The notes under the pieces were generated by a model. That model had not been told where the DNA came from and did no database searches. It was given only the letters and a program-made list of their open reading frames with translations. From Solea solea (Eukaryota; Chordata; Actinopteri; Pleuronectiformes; Soleidae): a stretch of DNA of 64,000 nucleotides. The stretch lies in NCBI RefSeq assembly GCF_958295425.1, contig NC_081141.1:20069884-20133883 (forward strand). The letters are read 5' to 3'. Position numbers and translations under genes: made by a program. Below are positions 1-14,473 of the stretch, in pieces. Each line of letters opens with the position of its first letter. The first letter of the stretch is position 1.

Positions 1-86
1 AAAATGAGCTGCCTTCTACTTTTAAATGGTTTTTAGGGTTTCTGAAACATCATCTGGGATGTTTTGCCTGAGGTCTCCCAAGCGTC

Positions 87-108
87 CACACACACACACA
101 CACACACA
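87..108. repeat. (CA)n microsatellite
   Basis: About 11 CA units near the left window edge. Confidence 0.9.
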
Positions 109-2837
109 ATGAAATAAAGTTTTGACAGATTTTTCCTGTAGCTCCCTTTTGACTGAGAATGAAGTGGAATTGTGAGTTTCTTTGATCTTGATTTGGTCGA
201 CAGATTTATCCTAATATTTCAAAAACTGAACTGGAGCGAGTTGTGAGCAGTTGGGAATAATATGACTGAGTAAGCAGTTGCATACTGCAGCGTGTCTCCT
301 TAATTTTTTTTAATTTTGAACTTGTCTGAGCTCAAATTGGATAAAAACATCTTCATTACATAGAAATGACAACAATAATGTGAACACTTTTGTTGCTTAT
401 ATAGGGTACAGCAGCACAATGGGCATTAGTCACCTGGTTGAGTGTCTTTGTGCTGATTTAAGAACTTTGAAATACAAATCAGTCACTTAAGATTGTCATA
501 GTGTCCCCTCAAGTATTCCTGGCGACATACTATAGATTTACGTTGAAATCTTAGGTTAAAGATTTGTTTAACGTATTGCAATGTACATATGTATTACCCA
601 TGCTTCGTTTGTCATTACCCGTGTTGGTTTCGTCCTCTCTTTGAACCGTGTCTCTCTTTCCTTTCCAGTGTAGTTAAACCCACCGTGTAATCACGGCACC
701 ATGCGTCACTTTATCTTTCTTAGCCGCTGAAATCACAACTGTTGCGTAATCTGCAAAGGGTTTCTTGAATTTGGGCTATCCCCTCCTGAGTTACAGACAT
801 ACTGTGTCTATGTCTATCTTTTATCACATTTTTGTGTGTCTGTGTGCTTGTGATGGTAAAACTAGCTCTGTCAGACATAGGGACAGGGAGATGGGGTGTG
901 TAACTGGAAGTGGACTCTAAATGCTGGACACTTTACTAGAAGGATAACGCATCACTCTTTGATGCCCCCCACCCCCATCTCTCTCTCTCTCTCTCTCGCT
1001 TCACTAGATACGTTTTTACTGTTACTCCTCAAACATGTTGTTGTTGTTGTTGTGGAAATCTATTTAATCTGTTATCTCCCTCAGCCCACTGTCTTGTGGT
1101 TCAGTCTCAAAGATGTACCTCTTTGCTCTCTCATTCCAGCCAACCACAGCTTCACATAAACACAATTGAAAATGTTGTTATTAGGAGCATTTCTATTTAA
1201 GTATGAGGGAAAACTACAGTGCATTGTAAAGTAGATGCAGTGTTGATATAAGAGATCAGGGGACGAAGCTCCACGATACACTGAGAAACATTTTACTCCA
1301 CGTATTAGACAAATACAACAGGAAACTGAGAGTAGCACACGTATAAAGTAAATGAAGTATAAACACTCTAAGGACAACGTTTGTGTGTAATGTCCTAGTT
1401 CATCAGAGCTACCCCAGTGTTTTATTCTTATTCTCCCAAGGGAATTATTATTGGATCAGAAGGAGGCTGCACTGCTTGCACAACAAGACAGTGATGGCAC
1501 GATATCCACCCTATATTGAAAGGATTATGTATAGATTACATACTGTATGAATGTATTATTTTATCCATTATGTAAATTCACTTGGAATCCGATTTAAAGA
1601 AAATGCATCACAACACATGGAGATTAGATTGTAGTGGGGAATAAGGTTCTGAATGGATAGATGTCGACATATGAGGCTGCTTTTGTTAAAAAAAAAAAAT
1701 GGATTGGGAGGAGAAATGCAGAGGAGGGCACAGCGATAGTGTAGTGAATGAGAATTAGTGAGGATGAATGTCAGAGGTCAGACAGAAGAGAGATAAGGGG
1801 AGAGTCTGACATGAATATTCCTTCTTGTGTCATGCGGGGTGGGTTATCTTTCTTTTTTATCTCTCCTGCGCCTTGGCGATACAAATCAAAAAAAGCCCTA
1901 ATCTTAATTTAGCATTCGCCACGACCTGCGTCTAGGCAAAGACCTGTCTCATCCTTGTTAAAAATGAGATGGTGGAGTGCAGTGATAGAGGAGGGCAAAC
2001 AAGTCACAGAGCGAGGAGATTGGGAGGAGGAAACTGGCAGAGAGTCTGTCAGTGTGAGTTAGAGGAGGGTAAGATCAGACCTGAGGAGGTAAAAAACTTT
2101 GATAGAGGGGTAGTAGTTATTAATGAGATTTCAGTAAAACATGCAAACCGGACATAATTCTACAGTGAATTACTAAAGCTTGCCAACATGGGGGTGACAA
2201 TATAACCGACACTACACCATTTCCTTCAATATGTTTACCTCATGCAGAAGTAGTGTTCCGCTCCCACCTCTTGTTCCACACTTGAAACCCTCCCTTAAAG
2301 CCCATTCTCAAGGCTTTTCAAGCACCATCTGTGGCGCACGTCAATGCCTCAAAACATACAGCAGTATAAAACAGTCTGACCCTGCAGGTTAGAATCAGTG
2401 GGCACAATTTAAATGTCAAAGCAACAAGCATTCTCTTGGTCACATTTCTGATATCTGACTTTTGTTTTTTTTAAGCCATTTTCAAATCTGATTGAAACCA
2501 CATTCACATTGATACCTTTATGCATTTGTCATCACTAATCGCAGGAAAAGGTCGTATTGATATTGTTGGTAAAAAAATTAATTTAAGCATTCCCGGCAGA
2601 TTTCCCAGCGAGTGAGCTGTGGCTCCAGAGGACAGCACACTGGTGCTGGCTGAGGACAACACTCAAAGCATGTGTACTGTGTGGTTTTTGATCTGATGTG
2701 ACACAAGTCTGATTTAAAATTGGAAACACAGTTGACAATCAGATTTCTGTTTCCACACTGCCCTGAAAACAATAATCCATAGCCATTAACCTGATATTAT
2801 CATGTGGACGCAGTGTGTTCTTTGGGTTCTTCAGGGG

Positions 2838-2863
2838 GACGTGTGTGTGTGTGTGTGTGTGTG
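2838..2863. repeat. (GT)n microsatellite
   Basis: About 13 GT units; a shorter CA tract lies at 3060-3078. Confidence 0.9.
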
Positions 2864-4479
2864 AGACACACGCATGCTTGTTTTACAAAGCTTGTACTCC
2901 TGCTGGACTTTGAAGAAGCTGCATTGTAATGAGGACACTACATTATTGAGCACGCATGGCCACGTGCATGCATGTACATGGAGATCAACTAGGAATCTGC
3001 ATAGCGTACGTGTAAGGTTGGGTACTCTCAAATGTTCTACACACAATCTCACTCACACCTACACACACACACACACAGCTTCATCATTACAGCCTTGGCA
3101 CCTCCTTTCCATATGATCACCTGCAGCCATTAAGACATAGTTAGTGGAACGCCGAGGATGACTGAGAATAAATGTGGCTTATGTTTGTTGTAGAGATAAT
3201 TACTTAAAAAGCAAGTGCTTCACCTGATTCTGTTTACAGCAGATTGCACATTAAATGTTTTACATCTAACCAGTCCAGTGGTTGTAGTTCAATAGTAATA
3301 AAAAAGCAAGACTGTCTATGCAGCAGCAGTGTGTCATTTGCATTCCAACATCATAATTCCCACGTTTATATAATCTAATCTAATCTATAAATTTCCTGGT
3401 TTGTGCAGAGGACCTTTTGGGGATGTGATTATTACATCTTTTTTGTGAGAGACCTTTAAATTGCCTTGTTTGTGCCCTAAATGCTACGTTACCAAAGTTA
3501 TATAATACCCAATTGGACATTTTATGTCTCCCATTTAGGCCGTAACACCCAGGTTACTCATTTTTCACCCACTAATAAATCAGAAAACATCCTCTAAATA
3601 TCTTTAAATACATTCACCATGGAGATGATTTTCAAAATATACACACTAATTGATGCATATTGGAATAATGAGTGTTAAGGATCTTATGGGTGTTCTCTGT
3701 GTTGACGTAGTTTGAAAAGGAAAAATGATTAGAATTGGGTACAGATATTGATCATTGAGGCTCTGCATGCAATATAATTTGTTAGCCGGGATTCTAATTT
3801 CTTCTCGGTGACATTTTCAGTGTAGGAGGATTATTCAGGTTTAACAGCCCAGCCCCGAAGAGGGAATACATGGATCCATTTCCCATTCATATTACATCTA
3901 ACAAGTGTTCCCTCAAGTGAGATTTTCCCCAGTTTAGTCTGGTCCCGATGCTCCGAGCCTCCTCTCACTCTGCCTACTTAGATTTCACTTCCATATTTTT
4001 TTGGTTTTTCATATTATAACTTTTCCCTCAGTGTCTTTTCCATATTTACAAAGCTTCTTGTGTTTTTAATAATCTAGCTGCCTCTTCTTTAGCTCCTTCT
4101 CTGCTGTATGCCCCTTACTTCTGGGCTTCACTCCACTCGATCCTTGACAAAGGTTGTTGGAAGAAAAATGAAGAAAAGCAACTCTGTACAGTGACTGTCT
4201 TGTCTGTGTCGTATACGTTTCCTGGATTTTGGTTTGTCACACTCCAGACAATTTTCTTCCAGGCACTTGCTTTGTCTTCCTTCTTCCTGGTCCCCATTTC
4301 TTCTTTTTATTATTTTATTTTTGCCCTTGCGTTTGATCTCCACCCTGCTCTCTTCTCCCCTGTGTATTCCCTCCATGTACGCCAGTACTTGCTCACCATC
4401 ATGCATGATGAAGCACTCTTATCTTAAAGTTACTGGCCCAGACTGTCAGCCTTTAGGAAAACAAACTAATCTCTTGGTT

Positions 4480-4676
4480 TTCTCCAGGTTTCCTCCCACA
4501 GTCCAAAAACATGCAATATGAGGATAAGACAAATTGGACACTCTAAATTGACCATAGGTGTGTGTGTGTATGAGAGTGGATGGTTGTGTGTCTCTATGTG
4601 GCCCTGTGATGAAGTGGCGATCTGTCCAGAGTTTACCCCGCCTTTCGCCCTATGTCAGCTGAGATTGGCACCAGCT
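4480..4676 (+). repeat. L2-tail-like dispersed repeat, copy 1
   Basis: Blocks appear in order: TTTCCTCCCACAGTCCAAAA, CATGCA, GGACACTCTAAATTGACCAT, GAGTGGATGGTTGTGTGTCT, GATGAAGTGGCGATCTGTCC and CCCCGCCTTTCGCCCTATGT. This is a very common fish repeat, probably the 3' end of an L2-clade LINE or a SINE that borrowed it. Related copies lie at 27.6 (inverted), 35.8, 41.1, 47.7 and 50.5 kb. Confidence 0.65.
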
Positions 4677-7057
4677 TCACACACAATAACGAACTAATCT
4701 AAATCAATTAGGTGTCACACATTCATAAACGTCTATAGACGAGACCCAAAATAAGCCTCTGTGTTATGAGGGCAATCTGAAACGATTGTCATTCCCCATC
4801 AGTCATCGCCGTCCTCTTTCTCCTGCTGCCCATGTGATCCATCACCTGCGGGTAATGCTGCCAAAAAGAGGGCAGTTGTTGACTCTTTCTGAAGTTGTAT
4901 GTTTCCAAAACCTCGACCATTGTAGCTTCTTTGTTAGTGATTCCCCACTATAGCTTAACAAGCGTGGTGCGTGTAGCTCAAAGTTGCATGGTCGTCATAC
5001 TTTGAGCTTGCTTCATAATGCATGATTGTACTGCTTGACATGGAGGAAACTGATAGGGAAGGAGAGATGGGGAGAGCAGTGGGTATCGTGGGTCATCCAG
5101 TTCAATCCCCAACTTCTATGCCTTTTTGTTTGCTCTGACTCTCGTTTGCTCTGACTATTTTTGCATTTGCTCCCTCTCTTTTTTCTTTGCGTCTGCTAAT
5201 TGGCAAACTGGGTTTTGGAGCGACAGCTCAATGGACCGGAAGTAGTCATGGGCTTGGAGTTGCTGTCCGTCTGGAACTCGTTAACCCAAGTTTTCTCCGT
5301 CGACATCCGACAAAATAATTGTGTCATTAAGTGTTGTTTGCTTCTTAAAAAGTGTTGTTTAAATATATTGACACAAATCTAATTCCATAGAATCCCTAGT
5401 GTGTCCAATGGCAAGACACTTAACCCCATGTCTCTCCTGGTGTTTGTGTAAATTCAGAATGGGAGCAGTTCACCTTCATTTTTACAGCTTGTTGAACAGG
5501 TGGAGTGATGAAGGATCTTACTTGTTTCAGGACTGGGAGGTAAAATAATAATACCACATGCAGGGGAATATGAATGTAAAAAAACAAAAAACAAAAAAAA
5601 AAGCAAACAGAAAACAACTTGTGTACATAGTATTTGCATAATGTACTGTATGTGCACAACAAGTACACTCATCATAAAATGGTTCACAGAAGAGCAGTTA
5701 CATGAACACAGTGCTTTACATAAAAGTCGTTAGTTTTTGCAATTGGTTGACTTATTTTGATTGTCTTGTGTTCATTTTTCCAATTATTTTCAGATGAATC
5801 CCAAAACTATGTATTTAAAATAGTAAAAATGCTGGATAGTACTGAAACATAATAGCTCCAGGAAGCTGTGCTGTGTGACTTACTTTTGATGGAGAAAGGA
5901 CTGGTCTCGTAGCCTTAGTATGATTGGTCACTTCAGGGCTCCCATGGATTAGAATGATGAGATATGGGCTGTCTTTTGCCTCAGAGTTAAATTGGATACG
6001 GTAAAACCAGACAGTTGATACCTCAAACTGGGAGCAGTATTACAAGACAGTTTTAAGACACTGAAGTGTCGTGCAAGACTGGATTTTATTCATTTAAAAT
6101 GCAGTGCCTTTGTCAACAGGTGATATGCTCCTTTATAAAGGCATACATAAATGATAACCACAATCAAACAGACAAGAATGCCTGCATGTCTCACAGAGGC
6201 CCATCACCCTATACCGTCCTGCACGGAGCCGTGCATGTCAGACAAATATTCCAAAGCTTCCTATTAGCATGTCCAACTCTTCTAACCATCTTTGCCAGGC
6301 TCAGATCTCCTTACACGATGTGTTCAAGTGGGGTATCATCTGCACCAAATTTGAATTTCCTCTGGGTAATATGTCAAGGAATTTATCAGAGCCCCTTGGT
6401 AAGACTAAATCTGAATGGGGTAGAAGATTTGGGTTTGAAACAGATTGGTAAAGCAGATTGGACTTTCAAATGAAAACCTCCTGGACTAATTTGCATGCGG
6501 AGCACAGCAGATTGCTTTTGAAATCCAAAATCTCAAAATGAATATGCTTCCAACCCAATTCTGTCTGTTGATTGTTGCAGAAACTGGGTGCTTGTTTTTT
6601 TTCCTCTTGAGGTAATGCTTCAGTATGCTCTGCTATGCTATTTTAATTCAAAGTGTTATATTTCTGGGAGGAGCAATCTTTGTGTCACGTTGTTAGAATA
6701 GATTATAAACATTGTACTCTATTCTATTGCTGTTATTATCTCCTAAATTATGAAATAAAGAGATTTAGGATTTAGGCAAGGTTCCCTTTGTAGTTTCCTC
6801 CTCCTTCTCTCTCATTGAGCCTCTCTCCATGCCATTTTTCAGTCGTTTCCCAATCACAGAACATAGTGTCTTTGTCCAACAGCCAAAGCCAGAACAGGCT
6901 TTTTTCTGTTGTCTTTCAAGATTATTCCTGGGCAGCTGAATAAACATATTATAATTTATATGATAACACCAGGCATGTTAACATGAATTCCATCCTATGT
7001 GTGTAAACAACAATGGGTTTGTGGATCAACTGGCTTTCTCCAGTTTTACATGATAAA

Positions 7058-7058
<1 letters not shown>

Positions 7059-7129
<71 letters not shown>

Positions 7130-7188
7130 GTGTATATATGTATATGTATATGTATACACATATATATATGTGTATATGTATATATATA
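7059..7188. repeat. (TA)n and (TATG)n compound microsatellite
   Basis: About 32 pure TA units are followed by TATG/TATAC variants. The tract is self-complementary and can extrude as a cruciform. Confidence 0.95.
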
Positions 7189-10100
7189 GGTAGCTGTTTG
7201 ACTAATGCATCACAATCCAATTAATCAATTTGGACTGTTTATTGGATGGTGTTTTTGCAGGCCTGTCCGCTCCACAGGTGATGGAATTTTTTATTTCTGT
7301 GACCATGCATTTATTAATTAGTTACAACCGGGGTGTGAAGAGGATTTGAAGCAATACACTAAAAAATGCTCCAGAAAAGAATCTCTCAACAGGTTTTACC
7401 AACTCAAAGCAGGGAGGGGTTTGGAACATTAGTTTCAGTGACTCACATGCACACACTGTAAATATATGGTGCACACATCCAAACACAGAGGCATACACCT
7501 TGCCACCTATACCTCATGTACAGTGCTCTGTGGGCGTTGGAACCTCAGGGCCACCCACCCTGCTGCAGTGATGAATAAAACAACAGCCACTTGGAGCTGT
7601 GCGTGTGTGGAGAGCTTCTGCTGACTTGCAGGCTTTTAAATGAACTCCTCTGGGTGGCTGTTTGGCTGGCGGTGTGGCAGCTTTTGACCATGGCTGATAT
7701 AAGCGCCTCTGTTTGCAATTGTGTCTGCGTGCATGCATATTAACTTGAAAAACCAAACCAAATTAAAGAAGAAGAAGAAAAAAAATTGGAGACGGCACTA
7801 ATGGAGGAGATATATCACACTGTTTTGTGCACTATTGATAATTCATTACGTTGCAATATTGACCGTATTTCCACTGTTTTGTTGTTGTTCGGAACCATTA
7901 TATTTCTGCTCGTCAATGGCTGTGAATGGAAATATTTCACTGAACCCACTTTAATGGCAAGTGTTTCTCTTGATGCAAATCATATTTGTTGTACTGTATT
8001 TGTTGTAATAGTGTGCAGTTAATCCAGTAAGGGAAGGTACTTTCCTTTGTAATCCTGGCCTTCAGCAGAGGAGTGTGTCTACAGCAGCTTCACCAAGGAC
8101 AGAAAAGAGGACCGTGAAGCTACAGCATACTGCTTAATAATAATAATGATGAGGATCTCAACCCTCTGCAGAATTTGTACTGGGTGAAGAGTGCAAGGAT
8201 GGGGAGATGCACATTTGAAGGTAGTGGATGAAGAGGTAGAATGGATGCGATGAGATGAAGGGAACAGGAAGTGTGTGGTAGAGAAAGTAGGAATGGAAAC
8301 AGAGGATGAGTTCTGGTGTTTGTGATTGTCTGAAGGCGGTGGAGGACAAGTCTGTGATGGAAGGATAATGATTTTAATGGTAAAAAATAAGAGAAGGACA
8401 TGTGTGATGGAAGTAGATAAAAGTATGAAGGAGAGCACTTGAATTAAAGACGAAAGGAGAGAGAATCCAGATGTTATACGTGTAGAAGTTTGAGAGAAAA
8501 AAAACAGCACAACAGCGAGTTGAAGAGAAGGCGAAGGACGGCAAGAGAGAGGAGATTCTACCAAATCCTTTCCTCTCTGAAATATAATATGACATTTATG
8601 ATGTGTACAAATCTGAAGCCTCTTACCATTGCTTTGGGCAAAATCCTCCCAGATGTTTAGCATTAATCAAAACAGCGAGCTTAAAGACTCAAGGTACTTA
8701 AAACGCAGATTTGACAGTTCAGTTCCCCTGCAGCTATGCATGTTAACATACGTCAGTCTCATTTGCTTTACGCCAATTTTTTCTCTTGGTGTGTCTTTTT
8801 TTTGTCTTTTATTAGACAAAACATAACATTACAGCCTGTGATACATTCATCGCCACTAGTGTCCAACTTTTTACAGATTTCCCACATTAATTGCTCCTTG
8901 AGTAACAAATAGGAGGAATTGGTCCCAGTGAATGTTCTTTACAGATGTGGGGTTGTTCAAGTGATCGCGGACTGCTGTTCATTCACAATACTGATGTTTG
9001 CTTCTTGTCTGTGTTTTGTGTTGTTTCCCTAAAAATATAATATGACTGTGAATCTATAGAAAAAGAGACCCTCAGCCAATGGAATTTCCCACCACCACTT
9101 AAGGCTTGTCAATATGTCTCGAACAAAAAAAGAAGAAGAAAAAGACTGAAAGAAAACACATAAATATTTTTGCTAGATTGTCTATCCCTGCAGTGACATT
9201 TTCATTGTTCTGGCATATCTGCAAACTGCTGGAAACCAACAACATCTTTTGAAAAATGTTGGAAATTTACATGATTTATTTCAAAGCTTTTACTATGCAA
9301 AAAGCATCTGTCTGGTTCCTAAAAAATAAATGTCGTTAAATGTCTAATAAGTCACACAGGATCTCATCCTCACAATAAGCGGAAAACACTGGGATAGTAC
9401 ATAGTGTGATGATTAAGGGAATATGGTAGCATGGAAATACAGGTGCACAAAAGAGCAAGGGTAGCAGGGAAATAGGCAGCATTGAGATGGTTTGGAGGTG
9501 GAGATATATATGAGGAGTGAAAAGGAAAATAGGTACCAGAGAATCATGGGTATGAATAAGAAGGGATGTACAGGAGGAGAGCAATGAATTGGTGGAACAA
9601 AACTATAAAGCAGAACAGCAGAACAAAGAAAATGAGGTAAGAGGGGTGTATTAAAGGGAAAGGGAGAACAGGCAGGTGAAGAAATAAATCAAGAATAGAG
9701 GGATGGAGTTGAGAGGTAGGGTATATCGTAAAGGGAATGAGAATATGACAGTAGGAAGCTGACAAAGACAGAGGTGGTATTGGAACATTTTATAGTTTTA
9801 CAGCAAGAAGGTGTTTATTTTTAAGCAATGCGTTGATATCCTAGTAGTCATGGATGAGCAGGAAAAAGCTACAGTCATTGTTCAGAAGCTGTCTCAGAGT
9901 ACACAGTCATACTGAATGCAAACCCCTTGGATCAGTTAGAGGGTATATTGCTATCACCCTAATTATCATTTACTTATACGTTGGCTAAGACTCGGGTAGA
10001 GTCTAACATCTGGCTCAGAGCCACTGGTTTCACTGTTTTAAGATCAAGTCTGGCTGGACTGAAGCTGAGTCAGCTGTGGTTTGCAAATGAGCTGGACTTT

Positions 10101-11841
10101 GCCAAAAAAACAGCCGAGAGCTGACGTAAAGGAGCTGACGTGAAAAGAAATGGGAAGAAAAATGGTGCTGTCAATTGTCCACCTTTAACTTTGCTGGCTG
10201 CACACTCAGGGAGTGAACTGAAATGCGCCTCAGCTGAATGGTTATTTCAAAGTAGTGTTTGGCTTGCTGGCTAATGAATGGAGACACAAAGTAAATCCTC
10301 CACCTACTCAAAATAAATTGATTTGTGTTGGAGGAAAGCCCTGGATATCGCCAATGGGTCTCTCCAAAGAAGGAAAACAGGCTGAATTCCATCTACGTAA
10401 GGTGTGTGGAAATGGAAAGAATGCAGAGAGACGAGGCAGAGACGGCGACAACCTTAATGAAGCATTGTGTAACGGTGTGACAAAGGGACTGGCGTGCTGC
10501 TGAATTACAAATTCTCCTGGCTGCCCACCTCCTTAATGATGGATCATAACATTTATTTACACCTGTGTAATGAAAGGAGAAGGTTGAAGGTGGGGGGAGA
10601 TAGAGGGTTTTTTTTTTTTGCACAAACCACGTTACCCTGAAGATTTCCTCATTAATACACAGTGAGATACACTGGAATCACAGGCACCCCTCTGTCATGC
10701 TGCCTATCAAACAGGCGCACACCTGCGTGTGCACAGTATGCTTAGACACATCGTGTACTTTACAGAAACCCTGAGAACACAGAGCATTTTAACTGCTTTT
10801 TTCCATTACTATGTTTAAACATACAGTATATACAGAGGCTATAAGAATGTGCAAGTGTCTTATATCCTTTTTTTCAGCACAACCTAGGCAATCTGATGTC
10901 AAAATGTTCATAATCGCATTGAATTTGTGAAATCTGGAACAGTTCAAAGGTCACTTGGCTCGTGTTTATGAGCTATTTTGCGCTACTAAAAATGCAATAT
11001 AAAACAAATCATAACTTTGTCTCAATAAACACATAAGACGACGAAAAAAACCCAACACATTTTGTAATGTCACCTATAAACACACACACACACAGGACGT
11101 CCATATAAGGAGTTGTGTAGTATTCCCATGGCAAATTACCATGGGTGCACCTGTGGCACAGATCCGTGCTGCGTGAGCACTAAGGGTTACAACCTCTATG
11201 CTCACATTCTTTAACATTAGATATTCAAGTATACTGATCACAATACGGTGCTGCATATGGACACTGAGTCAGTATCCTGGGCATATCTATGCTTGTATTA
11301 ACATTTGTGCTACACAATGTCTCTGCTGCAGTAAACGCACATTATTATCCTGCCGACCCTGTAATCACACACATACATGAACAAATAATGGATTACTATT
11401 TCCTTTACGCTTTACCCCTGACTTTTGTGTGCGTGTGAGCCGTATGATGAATACAAGGGGTGTTTTTTTTTTTATTATATCTGTTGCTATCATATGCCTC
11501 CGGCTCCCTCTGTTCTTGTCTGACCATTAATTCTTTGTTCTCTCCCTCTCTCGCGCACACACAGAGAGATGCGCACATTAATTCTACGCTGTCCTCCCAA
11601 GTGTCAAAAAGCAGTCCTTTTCCAGCGCTCACATCACTGCTGTAAATAACAGCCTGTTTCTGTGGTCTCACATATGTGTGTGTGTGCATGCACGTGTCAA
11701 CATTTGACACTACAGGACGATAACCTCCCCCGCTCATCATCATCATTACTCAGTGCAGCCGCTACCGTGCTTGCTTTCATCATCACATTGAGACAGCAAC
11801 ACTTCGGTCCAGCCTCGTCACAAATCAACGCTATATCACCC

Positions 11842-11961
<120 letters not shown>

Positions 11962-14060
11962 CTGTGTGTGCTTCAGTAGTCATTATCTTTTGTCTGTTTG
12001 TCAGGTTTCCTGTCACATTACTGTCACCAGCTGCAACCTCAACAATAGGTCGGTGAGTTTGTTTGAGAGACGGAAAAATGGATCGCCAAGTTTCCCGTTT
12101 AGTGTCTCTGCGGCGGAGTGATGGTAACAATGCTGATGAAGCCTATCGGCGCCACACAACTCTGTGTTTTCAGATCCTGTGTCACCCGATGACATTCTTG
12201 CATTGCACGCAGGAAGTGATTTGTTTTCATGTCTAGTCAGACGGAGGAAACGGCCACACACACACTGTGCAAGTAAAAGCGTGACAACTGGTTGGAGTAT
12301 GATTGAAAACACAAAGAAGTGCCCAAGTTTAAGTCTCCAAAATGACTTCTGTTGCTCCAAAAACCTGGCTGTTCAGCAGTTTGACAGCATAAATGCTTCT
12401 CGTCTCCACCCACCCCTGTGCTACTGCTGCACGCACACACACTCAAACCCACCCAGTCAGATCCAAACGTATTGCTTGACAGAGGCCGAGGTCTGGATGA
12501 TATGGACAATTAATGTTCCATTGTTTCTGTTCACAAAGGCCACAAAACAGACGCAGAATAATAACGTCAACAACAACACAACTCACCAAAAGTTTGCCAA
12601 CTCTCTCGTTGTGACCTTTTGCGTGAACCTGCCCGTCCTACTCTCTCTTTTCACATTAGTCATTCTCACCACATTCCTTCACTCGACGAGCTGAACAATT
12701 ATCCCTGAGAAGAAGCCGGCTTAATTATTGTTTTTATAGAACGTGGTTATGTAACAACTGCACCGGATGATGTACCACCCTAATTTGTTAATTCAATAAG
12801 GAAATTGAGCTGTTTATACTTTGGACAATGTGCCTTTGTCGGCGTGGATGTCATTATCTCATTTTGTGTAGTCACTGGGATAATTTAAACAGTATGAATT
12901 AATCCTCCGTCAAGAAAAAATGTTAAAATAATATAACAATGTTTCCGTTTCCTGGCCAACTTGACTGAGGCCTTTGGAAACTGTCCAATATCCTCATATT
13001 AAAAATCAGTCTTTTCCAACCTTTAACTCATTTAGTGATAAAAGGTATTAGAAAATATTGTTACTAATCCATTGGCAGGGTTCTATCTTACTGACAATAT
13101 CCTTAACACCTCTATGATGGGTTGGTGTCTCATCTGTTCTAAGTGCAGTCCCTCACCTCCCCACCAATCCAGTTAACGCAATACTATTTAAGCCCTCTCT
13201 GTGTTTTAATTATTAATAAAGTGATTTACACATAAACTGCATGCCAATGTAGTGTATTAACAATTTAAAATGAAGAAAAACAAAACGTTTTATTAAAGGA
13301 AAAAAACACCATATTTTAAGTGTTACATTTGAAATGTGAACGGTATAAAACATGTTTGAGTTTTTGTCTTATTGTCCAAAAACAGGAAAATAAGCACATG
13401 CGTTAAGTGTTAAGCTCTTGTTAGACTCATGGAAGCGCAAGCATAGGTAAGCACAGTATATGATGATACAAACAAAGCTGACATGTCTGCTGTAGGAAGA
13501 CCTGCATGACCATGTAATGACTGAGCCTGTAATCATCCTTTCATCTTGGATCATTTTTGTCATCCACATTGTTCCCTGTCTGGAAAACTATTAAATTAGA
13601 TTTTTAGATTCTTTGATCCCTTGCATTACTATGATTAAATATCAAAGAGTCTGTAATAGAGAGATGGCTTTGAAATTGTATGTCATTAGCTAATTTTAAA
13701 ATCACAAAAAGGAAAGGCAAAAAAAAAAAGGTCCAGTCACTGATAGTTGCAGCTCTTTGCTACAAACAGTTTGTTTTTCATTACTGTATAAATGTTGAAA
13801 ACATGTGGGAAATGTAGACGCTTATAGACTGCAGAAGACACACTGTCCTCCCCATTTCTCTTCCACCTGCAGCATTCTACCCCAAGTGGTTATTTGGCAG
13901 TGACTACAGACAAACCGGTTATTTATTGCCTCTTTATCAATGTAAACAAACTAGGAAATGAATATCAAACACTTCACTGGGCGACATGTGATCAATATCT
14001 CTCGAAACCAAACAATTGTCTTCAGTTTTGGATGCTGCGGCCATTTTGTTACCACGTAAA

Positions 14061-14271
14061 AAGGACTTTTTCTGGCATAAACGCTGACCTTGTCGGGATC
14101 AGTTGTCCTCATGGGGAGCAAAGCGTGGTTCTATTGATGCAGAACCTCATTTTCTGAGGTTAAGTCTGGGGCTAAAAATTGAATCGTGGTTAGGTTAAGC
14201 CAATTGGGTATGGTAAGGGGCGGGGCCAGTGCGCTGTTTAGGCTGTCCTAATGAATGGAAGTCAGTGCAGT
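14061..14271 (-). repeat. CCTAAC-rich fish dispersed repeat, inverted copy
   Basis: The plus strand reads CTGGCATAAACGCTGACCTT, GTCCTCATGGGGAGCAAAGC, CTCATTTTCTGAGGTTAAGT, CGTGGTTAGGTTAAGCC and AATGAATGGAAGTCAGTG. This is the reverse complement of the copies at 24.8 and 45.4 kb. It is the only opposite-orientation copy. Confidence 0.6.
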
Positions 14272-14424
14272 GTTCGGGTGACTGTGCATGTGCTTTTGTG
14301 TGCTTGCCCTTGGGGCGTCTGTGTAAAACAAGATTCACTGCTTTTATTCCCTGGTTGATTTATGTCGTGACGTTTGCCTTTGCGCTCACAATCACATTAC
14401 TGGAAAGGAGGCAAAGCCAGGAGA

Positions 14425-14473
14425 GTGTGTGTGTGTGTGTGTCTGTGTCTGTGTGTGTGTGTGTATGAGTGTG
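14425..14473. repeat. Imperfect (TG)n microsatellite
   Basis: TG units interrupted by CTG and ATGAG. Confidence 0.85.

Noticed and set aside
5395..5440. SINE-like GCAAGACACTTAACCCC
   Set aside because: Only about 20 bp resemble a known fish SINE; too short to call.
7026..7220. Ile-Tyr-rich open frames
   Set aside because: Translation of the TA/TATG repeat.
8079..8663. 194-codon open frame on the minus strand
   Set aside because: Ser/Thr/Leu-rich translation from purine/pyrimidine-skewed DNA, no recognisable domain, no splice or start context.
12164..12694. 176-codon open frame on the plus strand
   Set aside because: No similarity recognised; composition like the surrounding intron; overlaps open frames on the other strand.
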